DNA of 18,051 nt, taken from CAZQIO01 sp964593405 (GTDB lineage Bacteria; Patescibacteriota; Minisyncoccia; Minisyncoccales; GBS-2). Numbering within the stretch: position 1 is the stretch's first letter; every line of letters starts with the position of its first letter. Positions 6,025-14,983 of the stretch are shown here, piece by piece. Position numbers and translations under genes: made by a program. The notes under the pieces were generated by a model. It ran no database searches, was not told the origin of the DNA, and saw nothing but the letters and a program-made list of their open reading frames with translations. Location of the stretch: assembly GCA_964593405.1 (NCBI GenBank), contig CAZQIO010000012.1, positions 1 to 18,051 on the forward strand, given 5' to 3'.

Positions 6025-8114
6025 ATTTTTTGCCATTCGTTTTCCTCTTTAATATAAACTTCTCTTGGCTTTGAACCCCGAGCTGGCCCTATCACTCCTC
6101 TCTCTTCCAACATATCTAAAAGTCTGGCAGCCCTAGCATAACCAATTTTTAGTCTTCTTTGCAACAAAGAGGCTGAAGCCTTTTTTGCCTCAATGACCAC
6201 TCTTTTTGCTTCTTCGTAAAGCGGGTCTTCGTCAAAAAATTGAGGTTCTGAAAGTTCAATCTTTTCTCCGGCCTCTTCTAGTTTTACTTCAAAATCTTCC
6301 GTTTTTTCTTTTTTGTACTTTGAGGCTAAAAATTCAACCACTTTGTTAACTTCTTTTTCTGAAACAAAAGCTCCCTGAATTCTTTTTGGTTTTCCAATTT
6401 CTGGAGACAAAAATAACATATCGCCCATTCCCAAAAGCTTTTCTGCTCCGGCCGTATCCAAAATCGTTCTTGAATCAACTTGAGAGGCAACTTGAAAAGC
6501 AACCCTGGCTGTAATGTTCGCTTTGATCAAACCGGTAATGACTTCTGTTGACGGCCTTTGGGTTGCCAAGACCAAATGGATTCCAACTGCCCTGGCAAGT
6601 TGAGCTAGCCTTACAATTCCTGCTTCAATTTCTCTTCCCCTAGCTGCCATCAGGTCGGCAAGTTCGTCTATTATTAAAACAATGTAGGGTATTGGGTCTA
6701 TTTTTTCTTTGAATGCCATTTGGTTGTAGCTAAAAATATCTCTGTGTTTTGATTTTGCCAAAATTTCAAACCTTCTTTCCATTTCCCCAATTAACCATTT
6801 TAGAGCGTTAACAACTTTTTGAGCATCGAAAATTACATTTCCAATTAAGTGGGGAAGGTCGTTGTAAATTAAAAATTCAACTCTTTTTGGGTCAATTAAG
6901 ACAAAATTCAAAATCTTTGGCGAATTTCTATACAAAAGAGACAAAATCAAAGAATTCAAAAAAATTGTCTTTCCAGTACCAGTAGCCCCGGCGACCAAAA
7001 GATGGGGCATTCTTGAAAGATCAGCAAAAACCGGATTTCCGACTACATCTTTGCCCAGGGCAAAAGTTAAAGGAGAGGGGGCAGCTTGAAATTGAGGGGA
7101 AGAAATTAAACTTCTTAATCTAACAAAACTTCTAACTTTGTTTGGGATTTCAATGCCAACCAAACTTTTCCCAGGAATTGGTGCTTCAATCCTAATCGGA
7201 TGGGCGGCCAAAGCCAAAGAGAGGTCGTTGGCCAAAGAAGTAATTTTGGAAAGTTTAATGCCCTCTGCTGGTTTTAATGTATACTGAGTGACCGTCGGCC
7301 CAACGCTCACTTCTCCCATTTCTACAGAAATTCCGAAATTTTCAAGCGTTTTTTTAATGATGGCCATGTTTTGGACAATATCCCCAGCCACTGCCGTGTC
7401 TTTTTCTTTTTCCAAAAAATCAATTGGAGGAGGTTGATATTCAAGTTCAATTTTTTCAATCTTTTGAGGAATTGGAGGCGTTGTTTTTTGCTCCTCTTTT
7501 TTTGGTTTTTGATCTTGAGGATAAATAGGCTTTACTTTGAGAGAGGGAGAAAAAATTCTTCTCAAAAAGAATGGTTTTTTCTCTCTTGATTGTTGTTGAG
7601 TTCTAAAAAGAAAGCTCAAAATTAAGCTGCCAAAGAAAACTTCTCCAAAAAATAAAATTGAACTCAATGGCGGACCAAAAATTTTAAAAAATAATTTAGC
7701 AAAAAAGTTACCAAATATTCCTCCGCTTTCTGGCAAAATTGATTCGAAAAAGGAAGCGCTACCAAAAAGGATGAAAAGAAAAGATAAAAAAAGGGGGGGA
7801 AAAATTTTTTTAAACTGAGAAATTAAACAACAGAGGCCGCTGAGAAAAAAAAGCAAAGGGAAAAAGACAGAGGCCTTCCCAAAGAGTTTTTTTGAAAGCA
7901 ACATTAAAATTTTTCCCAAAGTTCCCCCTCTTTCGAGAAGGCCAAGTAAAAAAAAGAGAGAAATTAAAATAAAGAAAATTCCATAAACTGTCCTCTTTTG
8001 ATGCTCAGAAAGTTTTGAAAAAAGGCGTTTTGGTAAAACCAAAATTAACCACAAAAAACCAAAAATTAACCTAAAAAGAGAATGATTTTTTGCTCTTTTT
8101 TTCTTATTGGGCAT
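6021..8114 (-). CDS. ftsK: DNA translocase FtsK/SpoIIIE family
   Basis: Membrane-anchored ATP-driven DNA pump that clears and segregates chromosome ends at the division septum. The 697-residue protein has four or five hydrophobic segments within about residues 13-170, a Lys/Glu/Pro-rich linker (about 180-225), then the alpha-beta motor. Walker A is GATGTGKT (376-383, K382) and Walker B is IVLIIDE (D483, E484), followed by the QRPS segment typical of FtsK. The C-terminal gamma domain (about 630-697) has GYARAARLLDMLEERGVIGP, the DNA-orienting winged helix. It is shorter than E. coli FtsK mainly in the linker. The ATG at 8114 lies inside the end of rpoBC (11-nt overlap), so it is probably co-expressed with RNA polymerase. 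Confidence 0.96.
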   Translation of the reverse strand: MPNKKKRAKNHSLFRLIFGFLWLILVLPKRLFSKLSEHQKRTVYGIFFILISLFFLLGLLERGGTLGKILMLLSKKLFGKASVFFPLLFFLSGLCCLISQFKKIFPPLFLSFLFILFGSASFFESILPESGGIFGNFFAKLFFKIFGPPLSSILFFGEVFFGSLILSFLFRTQQQSREKKPFFLRRIFSPSLKVKPIYPQDQKPKKEEQKTTPPIPQKIEKIELEYQPPPIDFLEKEKDTAVAGDIVQNMAIIKKTLENFGISVEMGEVSVGPTVTQYTLKPAEGIKLSKITSLANDLSLALAAHPIRIEAPIPGKSLVGIEIPNKVRSFVRLRSLISSPQFQAAPSPLTFALGKDVVGNPVFADLSRMPHLLVAGATGTGKTIFLNSLILSLLYRNSPKILNFVLIDPKRVEFLIYNDLPHLIGNVIFDAQKVVNALKWLIGEMERRFEILAKSKHRDIFSYNQMAFKEKIDPIPYIVLIIDELADLMAARGREIEAGIVRLAQLARAVGIHLVLATQRPSTEVITGLIKANITARVAFQVASQVDSRTILDTAGAEKLLGMGDMLFLSPEIGKPKRIQGAFVSEKEVNKVVEFLASKYKKEKTEDFEVKLEEAGEKIELSEPQFFDEDPLYEEAKRVVIEAKKASASLLQRRLKIGYARAARLLDMLEERGVIGPARGSKPREVYIKEENEWQKI

Positions 8115-11100
8115 AGCGCTCTTTTGAAAAACCAGTGCCTGCTGGAATTAATTTTCCAATGATAACATTTTCTTTCAAACCCAAAAGGCGATCTTCTTTC
8201 CCGGCAAGGGCAGCTCTGATTAAAACTCTTGTTGTTTCTTGGAAAGAAGCAGCTGATAAAAAGGAATCGCAAGTTAGGGCTACTTTTGAAATTCCAAGCA
8301 AAATTTGGGCTGCTCTAATTGGTTTTTTTCCTTTTTCTTTCAATTCTTTGTTTGTTTCGTAAAAGACTGCCTTTTCAATAATTTGACCTGGTAAAAAGAG
8401 AGAGTCTCCCGGATCGATCACTTTCACTCTAGAGAACATTTGTCGAATAATAATTTCAAAGTGCTTATCGTGAATTGGAGCTCCTTGAGAAACATAAATT
8501 TTTTGGACTTCCTTGATCATATATCGCCAGATATCTTCTTTTTTCCAATAGTTCATTAACTTTTTCAAATCCAAGCTTCCTTCGCAAAGCGGTTGTCCTT
8601 TTTTCACCTCTTGGCCTGGCAAAACCAAAAGATTAGCTTTTGGAGGAATGAGATATTCAACATATTTTTTGCTGGGGTTTCCTTTTCCAACCTGAATAAT
8701 CAATTTTCTTTCTGGAGTTAACTCTAAAACTTTCCCATCAACCTCAGCAATTACGGCTTCTTCCTTTGGCGGTCTTGCCTCCAAAACTTCCTCAACTCTC
8801 GGTAAACCCATTGTAATGTCCACCCCGGCAATACCTCCCAAGTGGAAAGTTCTCAGGGTCAATTGAGTTCCGGGTTCTCCGATAGATTGGGCAGCAACTA
8901 TTCCTACTGCTTCACCTGGTTCAACCAATTTGTTTTTCCCCAAATCAAAACCATAACAGAGCCGACAAACTCCCCTGATTGCTTTGCAAGTTAGAGGAGA
9001 TCTCACTCTGATTTTTTCTATTTTTGCCTCAACAATCTTTTTCCCCTTTTCCCAATCGATAATTTCTCCAGCTTTAATAATCCCTTTAATGTCTTCAAGA
9101 CAAACTCTTCCGACAATTTTCAAAAGAAAGTCTTGGCCAATTTCTTCAGCATCTTTTCGATAAATTGTTATTCCTTTTTTATCGCCGCAATCTTCCATAG
9201 TCACTATTACTTCATGGGCAACGTCAACCAATCTTCTCGTCAAATAACCGGCAGAAGATGTTCTTAAGGCTGTATCCACCGATCCTTTTCTGGCTCCATG
9301 AGTGGAAATGAAATATTCCAAAACCTTCAAACCTTCTTTGTAAGAACTCAAAACTGGCAATTCAATAATTTCTCCCATCGGGTTAATAACTAGTCCCTTC
9401 ATTCCACACATTTGAACAGGTTGCTTCCAAGAACCTCTAGCTCCGGCATTAACCATTTGGAAAATCGGGTTTGTTGGAGGAAAGGTTTCCAAAACTGCCT
9501 TTTCTATTTTGTATTTTGCCTCACTCCAAATTTCAATCACTCTTGCTTTTTTCTCTAGCGGAGAAAGAAGCCCCTTTCTGAACATCTCTTCTATTTTTTC
9601 TACTTCTTTTTCTGCTTCTTTAAGAATCGCTGGCTTTTGAGGCGGCAAGATTAAATCATCCATTCCGAAAGTGATTCCAGAAAGGGTTGAAAATTCAAAG
9701 CCCAACTCTTTAATTCCATCAAGAGTTTCTCTCACTTTTTCTACTGGATATTTTTCGATCAATTGGGCGACTATTTCTTCTAAGTCTTTGTTTTTAATCA
9801 GTTTATTTTGGAAGGGGAAATCTTCTGGCAAAACTTTATTGAAAATTATTCTGCCAACCGAAGTTTCCAAGATTTGGTCTTTAATTTTGACCTTAATTCT
9901 TACTCTTAGATCCACCTTTTTTAATTCATAGGCCAAAATAGCTTCTTCTTCAGATGAGAAAAACTTTCCTTCTCCTTTTTTGCCTTCTACAAGGTCAGTT
10001 AAATAGTAGCATCCCAAGACAATGTCTTGATAAAGGGTAACTATTGGTTGGCCGGTGGCGGGTTTCAACAAATTAAGGGAGGCCAACATTCTCTCTCTGG
10101 CCTCTGCCTGGGCTTTTTCAGAAAGTGGCAAAAAGATGGCCATTTGATCTCCGTCAAAATCAGCGTTAAAGGCTTTACAAATCATCGGGTGAATCCTGAT
10201 TGCCTCTCCCTCAATCAAAACTGGCCAAAAAGCCTGAATTGAAAGTCGGTGAAGGGTTGGAGCTCTGTTCAAGAGAACAAGTTTATTTTTGGTTACTTCT
10301 TCTAAATATTGCCAAACTTCATCAGTTTCATCTTCTACCATTCTTGATGCTGCCCTGACGTTAAAGGCAATTTCGTTTTCCAAAAGTTTCCTAATGACAA
10401 ATGGTTTGAAAATTTCCAAGGCCATTCTCTTTGGAATTCCAACCTGATCAAACTTTAATTCTGGCCCAACAACAATAACTGATCTTCCAGAATAATCAAC
10501 CCTCTTTCCCAAAAGGTTTTGCCTAAACCTCCCTTGCTTTCCTTTAATCATGTCGGCAAGCGATTTCAAAAGCCTTCTTTGACCAGTAGAGGCTTTTGTC
10601 GTCACCGCCTTTCTCATCGAATTGTCAATTAGAGCATCGACAGCTTCCTGGAGCATTCTCTTTTCGTTCCTGATGATAACTTCGGGAGCTCCAATTTCGA
10701 TCAAGTATTTTAATCTGTTGTTTCTGTTTATTACCCTCCTGTATAAATCGTTCAAATCTGAAGAGGCATAACGACCACCATCTAATTGAACCATCGGCCT
10801 CAACTCAGGAGGCAAAACTGGCAAAACTGTCAAGAACATCCACTCTGGCCTAACGCCTGCCCTATCCATTTCTTTAAAGAGCCTCAACTTTCTCAAAATT
10901 TGTTTTTTCCTTTCTGGTCCTGTTTTTTCCAATTCTGCCTCTAAATTTTTAATTTCCTTTTTCAAATCTATCTTTTCAAAAATTTTTCTCAAAGTTTCAG
11001 CTCCGGTTCCTGCCTCAAAACAAGAACCATATTTTAAAGACAAATTCCTGTATTCTAGTTCAGACAAAATTCTAAATGGCTTTATTGACAAGACTTCTTG

Positions 11101-14100
11101 CCTTGCCCTTTCTTTCTCTTCTTTCAATTTTGCCAATGCCTCTTTTAATTCTTTTTGTGTCTTTTTTTCTTTTTTTGCCGCTTTAACTTTTGCCTCAAAT
11201 TCTCTTTCTATTTCATCTAAAATTTTCTTTTTCTCTTTTTCATTGACGCTGGTTATAATGTAAGCAACAAAATAGACAACCCTTTCTACTTCTTCTCTTG
11301 GCAAATCCAAAATCATTCCAATTCTTGAAGGAACTCCTCTCAAAAACCAAATGTGAGCAACGGGAGCTGCCAATTTTATGTGTCCCATTCTCTCTCTTCT
11401 GACAGAAGATTTTGTGATCTCAACTCCGCACCTGTCGCAAACCAAACCCTTGTACTTTACTCCTTTGTATTTGCCGCAATAGCATTGATAATCTTTTGAG
11501 GGACCGAAAATTTTCTCACAAAAGAGACCGTCTTTTTCTGGCCTTTGAGTTCTATAATTTATAGTTTCTGGCTTTGTCACTTCACCATGAGACCAAGACA
11601 AAATTTCTTCTGGGGAGGCCAATTTTACTCTGATAGCCTCAATGTTTTCGACTTTTAGGGGTCCTTTTTTGTCTGAAGTTTTGATTTCAACAGATAACCC
11701 TAGAGATTTCAATTCAGAAACCAAAAGGGAAAAGGAAGCGGGAATGTTTGGCTCTTTTATTTCTTCTCCTTTCAAAATTGCTTCGTAAACTTGAACCCTT
11801 CCTGAAACATCGTCAGATTTGAAAGTTAGCATTTCTTGCAAGCAATGGGCAGCACCGTGCCCTTCTAGGGCCCAAACCTCCATTTCACCAAACCTTTGTC
11901 CTCCAAACTGAGCCCTTCCTCCAAGAGGTTGCTGAGTGATTAGAGAATAAGGACCGATAGACCTTGCATGAATTTTGTCTGCAACCATGTGAATTAATTT
12001 CATCAAATAAATGTAGCCAACGGTAATTTTCTCAGGAAAGGGCTCTCCTGTCTTTCCGTCAAAAACAGTCATTTTCCCAGAGACGTCAAAGCCTGCCTTT
12101 TTCAATTCCTCTTTTATTTCCTCTTCAGTTGCTCCAGAAAGGGCAGGAGTTATTGCATGGTATCCCAATTTTTTTGCCGCCAAACCCAAATGGGTTTCCA
12201 AAATTTGACCCAAATTCATTCTCGAAATAACTGATAAAGGATTAATTATTACATCGATTGGGGTTCCGTCTTCCAAAAATGGCATTTCTTCAATTGGCAA
12301 AATTTTTGAAATCACCCCTTTGTTTCCGTGCCTTCCGGCAAGTTTGTCTCCTTCTTGAATTTTTCTCAAATCTGCAACTTCAACCTCTACCCTCTTTATC
12401 ACTCCAGGATCTAGCCTGTGTCCTTTTTCCCTTTCAAAGATTTTAATTGAAATTACCCTTCCTTTTTTCCCGTGCTCCATTCGCAATGAAGTATCTTTTA
12501 CCTCTTTTGCTTTTTCTCCAAAAATTGCCATCAAAAGCTTTTCTTCAGGGCTCCACTCCTTTTCCCCTTTTGGAGAAATTTTCCCAACCAAAATATCTCC
12601 AGGTTTTACCTCAGCTCCAATTCTGACAATTCCATCTTCGTCCAAATCTTTTAGTTTTTCTTCAGAAACGTTTGGAATGTCTGAAGTGGTAATTTCAGGG
12701 CCCAATTTTGTTTCCCTAACATCGCAGCCAAAGCTTTCAATGTAAATTGAACTCAAAACATCTTCCCTGACTAATCTCTCTGAAATAACTATTGCGTCTT
12801 CAAAGTTCATTCCCCGCCAGGGCATAAAAGCAACCAACAAGTTTTTCCCCAAAGCTAAATGTCCTTGTTTTATTGCTCCGCCATCACAAAGAGGTTCTTC
12901 CTTTTTCACTTTTTGTCCTTTTTTGACAATTGGCTTTTGATCAAAGCAAGTGTACTGGTTTGTAGATAAAAATCTTTTCAAATTATAAGTTTTTGTTTTT
13001 CCATTCTTGTATTTGACGACAATGTGGTTTGCGTCAACCTCTTTTATTTCTCCATCATCCTCTGCCAAAATTATTTGCCCAGAATCTCTTGCCACTCTCT
13101 CTTCAAGTCCTGTCATTACCAAAGGAATGTCAGGATCTACCAAAGGAACTGCCTGTCTTTGCATGTTAGATCCCATTTGGGCTCTGTTTGCGTCATCGTT
13201 TTGCAAAAAGGGAATCAAAGATGTAGAAACAGAAAAGCACTGTTCTGGCGAAACATCGACAAAGTCAATTTTTTCCCTTTCGCACATTCCAGGCTCCCCT
13301 TTAATTCTGGCCTCAACCATCTTTGGTATGATTTTTCCGTTTTCATCAATTTCAACATTTCCAGAAGCAATGTTGTATCTCTCTTCTTCTAAAGCATTCA
13401 AGAAAACTATTTCTTTTGTCACCCTGCCATTTTTCACTCTAAAGTAAGGAGTTTCTAAAAAGCCAAAGGGATTTACTCTGGCAAAGGTTGCCATGTAAGT
13501 TGTCACTCCAACGTTTTGCCCTTCTGGAGTTTCAATTGGACAAATTCTTCCGTAGTGGGAAGGCTGAACATCCCTGACTTCAAAGCCAGCTCTTTCTTTA
13601 GAAAGTCCTCCAGGGCCTGAAGCAGTCAGCCTCCTTTTGTGCTCCAGTTCAGAAAGCGGGTTTTCATTATCCATGAATTGTGAAATTTGGCTTGAAGAGA
13701 AAAACTCCTCTATCACTGACATTAAAGGTCTTGGGTTGATTAATTGAATTGGAGTCAAAGTTGAAGGATCCAAAGAGGCCATTCGATCTTTAATAATCCT
13801 TTCCATTCTGTGGAAACCAACTCTCATTCTATTGATCAAAATCTCAGTGAAAACCCTTACTCTTCTGTTTCCCAAATGGTCAATTTGATCAGGCTTTGCC
13901 AAAGGATCGTTGTTTAATCTAATAATTTCTCTGATTGTTTCGACAACATCCTCTGGTTTCAAAACTCTATCTTCGATTGAAATTTCATCAGATTTTTTAA
14001 TGCCCAATTTTTCTTTTAGCCTTGGCAATCTCTCTAGCATTCTCCATCTTCCAACCTCAGAGAGGTCATACCTTTCAAAATTGAAAAACATATTAAAGAG

Positions 14101-14856
14101 GAAATCTTTTGCTGCATCCGGGGTTGTCTTTTCTCCAGGCCTTAGCCTTTGATAAATTTCGACTAAGGCCTCTGCCTGATTTTTTGTTTGATCTCTCTTT
14201 AAAGTTTCCTCTACAAAATCTATTTCTCCTCTATTAACATCTTTGAAAATTTCTCTAATTTTTTCTGAACTTTCTATTCCAAATGCCCTCAAGAGCATTG
14301 TCGAAGGAACTTTTCTTTTTCTGTCAATTTTTACCCCAATTTGGCCTGAAAAATCGGTTTCAAACTCCAACCAAGCTCCCCTGTTTGGAATGATTTTTGC
14401 CCCAAAAAGTTTTTTTCCAAAAATTTCTTCTGCAACAAAAAATGGTCCTGGGGACCTGATTAATTGAGAAATGCAAACTCTTTCAACTCCGTTAATGATA
14501 AAAGTTCCCCTTTCTGTCATTAAGGGGAAGTTTCCCAAAAAGACTTCTTGCTCTTTGATTTCCTTTGTCTTCAAATTGACCAGCCTTACCTTAACTTTCA
14601 ATGGAGCGTCAAAAGTGTCGTTTGCTTTTTTTGCTTCCAAATCTGTCTTGTATCTTGGCTTTCCCAAAGAGTAATCTAGAAAATAAAGTTCAAATTCTTT
14701 CTTTGTGTAGTCTCTGATCGGCGAAACTTCCTTTAGTAATTTTTTCAGATCTTGCTCTAAAAATTTCTTCCAGGCTTCCTTTTGAACAGACAAAAAGTGA
14801 GGCCACTCCAAAGAAAGCTTGGATTTGCCAAAGTTTTTATACTTTATTTTTGTCAT
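8104..14856 (-). CDS. rpoBC: Fused RNA polymerase beta-beta' subunit (RpoB-RpoC)
   Basis: Catalytic core of RNA polymerase as one 2250-residue chain. Residues 1 to about 1057 are RpoB: SSSQISQFMDNENPLSELEHK (rifampicin region), ERAGFEVRDV, ICPIETPEG, GDKLAGRHGNKG and the C-terminal MEVWALEGHGAAH. About 11 residues later RpoC begins at V1069 (VENIEAIRVKLASPEEI, matching the usual RpoC N-terminus). RpoC has zinc site 1 (C1125, C1127, C1140, C1143), catalytic DFDGD (1566-1570), trigger region near HGARKGSVDTALRTSSAGYL (from 1853) and zinc site 2 (C1890, C1957, C1964, C1967). Both halves are full but compact. The reading frame is open throughout, with no stop or restart at the junction. No rplL-rplJ genes lie upstream; it has its own tandem promoters, and ftsK follows with an 11-nt overlap. 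Confidence 0.97.
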   Translation of the reverse strand: MTKIKYKNFGKSKLSLEWPHFLSVQKEAWKKFLEQDLKKLLKEVSPIRDYTKKEFELYFLDYSLGKPRYKTDLEAKKANDTFDAPLKVKVRLVNLKTKEIKEQEVFLGNFPLMTERGTFIINGVERVCISQLIRSPGPFFVAEEIFGKKLFGAKIIPNRGAWLEFETDFSGQIGVKIDRKRKVPSTMLLRAFGIESSEKIREIFKDVNRGEIDFVEETLKRDQTKNQAEALVEIYQRLRPGEKTTPDAAKDFLFNMFFNFERYDLSEVGRWRMLERLPRLKEKLGIKKSDEISIEDRVLKPEDVVETIREIIRLNNDPLAKPDQIDHLGNRRVRVFTEILINRMRVGFHRMERIIKDRMASLDPSTLTPIQLINPRPLMSVIEEFFSSSQISQFMDNENPLSELEHKRRLTASGPGGLSKERAGFEVRDVQPSHYGRICPIETPEGQNVGVTTYMATFARVNPFGFLETPYFRVKNGRVTKEIVFLNALEEERYNIASGNVEIDENGKIIPKMVEARIKGEPGMCEREKIDFVDVSPEQCFSVSTSLIPFLQNDDANRAQMGSNMQRQAVPLVDPDIPLVMTGLEERVARDSGQIILAEDDGEIKEVDANHIVVKYKNGKTKTYNLKRFLSTNQYTCFDQKPIVKKGQKVKKEEPLCDGGAIKQGHLALGKNLLVAFMPWRGMNFEDAIVISERLVREDVLSSIYIESFGCDVRETKLGPEITTSDIPNVSEEKLKDLDEDGIVRIGAEVKPGDILVGKISPKGEKEWSPEEKLLMAIFGEKAKEVKDTSLRMEHGKKGRVISIKIFEREKGHRLDPGVIKRVEVEVADLRKIQEGDKLAGRHGNKGVISKILPIEEMPFLEDGTPIDVIINPLSVISRMNLGQILETHLGLAAKKLGYHAITPALSGATEEEIKEELKKAGFDVSGKMTVFDGKTGEPFPEKITVGYIYLMKLIHMVADKIHARSIGPYSLITQQPLGGRAQFGGQRFGEMEVWALEGHGAAHCLQEMLTFKSDDVSGRVQVYEAILKGEEIKEPNIPASFSLLVSELKSLGLSVEIKTSDKKGPLKVENIEAIRVKLASPEEILSWSHGEVTKPETINYRTQRPEKDGLFCEKIFGPSKDYQCYCGKYKGVKYKGLVCDRCGVEITKSSVRRERMGHIKLAAPVAHIWFLRGVPSRIGMILDLPREEVERVVYFVAYIITSVNEKEKKKILDEIEREFEAKVKAAKKEKKTQKELKEALAKLKEEKERARQEVLSIKPFRILSELEYRNLSLKYGSCFEAGTGAETLRKIFEKIDLKKEIKNLEAELEKTGPERKKQILRKLRLFKEMDRAGVRPEWMFLTVLPVLPPELRPMVQLDGGRYASSDLNDLYRRVINRNNRLKYLIEIGAPEVIIRNEKRMLQEAVDALIDNSMRKAVTTKASTGQRRLLKSLADMIKGKQGRFRQNLLGKRVDYSGRSVIVVGPELKFDQVGIPKRMALEIFKPFVIRKLLENEIAFNVRAASRMVEDETDEVWQYLEEVTKNKLVLLNRAPTLHRLSIQAFWPVLIEGEAIRIHPMICKAFNADFDGDQMAIFLPLSEKAQAEARERMLASLNLLKPATGQPIVTLYQDIVLGCYYLTDLVEGKKGEGKFFSSEEEAILAYELKKVDLRVRIKVKIKDQILETSVGRIIFNKVLPEDFPFQNKLIKNKDLEEIVAQLIEKYPVEKVRETLDGIKELGFEFSTLSGITFGMDDLILPPQKPAILKEAEKEVEKIEEMFRKGLLSPLEKKARVIEIWSEAKYKIEKAVLETFPPTNPIFQMVNAGARGSWKQPVQMCGMKGLVINPMGEIIELPVLSSYKEGLKVLEYFISTHGARKGSVDTALRTSSAGYLTRRLVDVAHEVIVTMEDCGDKKGITIYRKDAEEIGQDFLLKIVGRVCLEDIKGIIKAGEIIDWEKGKKIVEAKIEKIRVRSPLTCKAIRGVCRLCYGFDLGKNKLVEPGEAVGIVAAQSIGEPGTQLTLRTFHLGGIAGVDITMGLPRVEEVLEARPPKEEAVIAEVDGKVLELTPERKLIIQVGKGNPSKKYVEYLIPPKANLLVLPGQEVKKGQPLCEGSLDLKKLMNYWKKEDIWRYMIKEVQKIYVSQGAPIHDKHFEIIIRQMFSRVKVIDPGDSLFLPGQIIEKAVFYETNKELKEKGKKPIRAAQILLGISKVALTCDSFLSAASFQETTRVLIRAALAGKEDRLLGLKENVIIGKLIPAGTGFSKERYAQ

Positions 14857-14912
14857 TGGAAAGGTTTTGAAAAATTATGGCAAGAAAAAAATTTTGAAAA
14901 GTTATAATTTCT

Positions 14913-14940
14913 ATTTTACTCTCTCAAAATTTTTTGTCAA
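14913..14940 (-). promoter_or_regulatory. rpoBC promoter P2 (proximal)
   Basis: Minus-strand TTGACA (14935-14940), 16-nt spacer, TAAAAT (14913-14918). The predicted start near 14906 gives a leader of about 50 nt before the ATG at 14856. The -10 and discriminator (TAAAATAGAAA) are identical over 11 nt to those of the rRNA promoter, with the same spacer length. No Shine-Dalgarno sequence precedes the ATG (AAACCTTTCCA). Confidence 0.7.
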
Positions 14941-14953
14941 GCCCCTCTTTTTT

Positions 14954-14981
14954 TTAATACCACAATCTAAAAATTTGTCAA
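14954..14981 (-). promoter_or_regulatory. rpoBC promoter P1 (distal)
   Basis: A second minus-strand TTGACA (14976-14981) with a 16-nt spacer and a weaker -10 TATTAA (14954-14959). It starts two bases after the stop of the upstream TPR membrane-protein gene. Together with P2 it would form a tandem promoter. The -10 matches consensus at four of six positions. Confidence 0.45.
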
Positions 14982-14983
14982 CT

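Noticed and set aside
13007..13447. Plus-strand open frames inside the RpoB part
   Set aside because: They lie antisense to highly conserved RpoB sequence and have no recognisable features.
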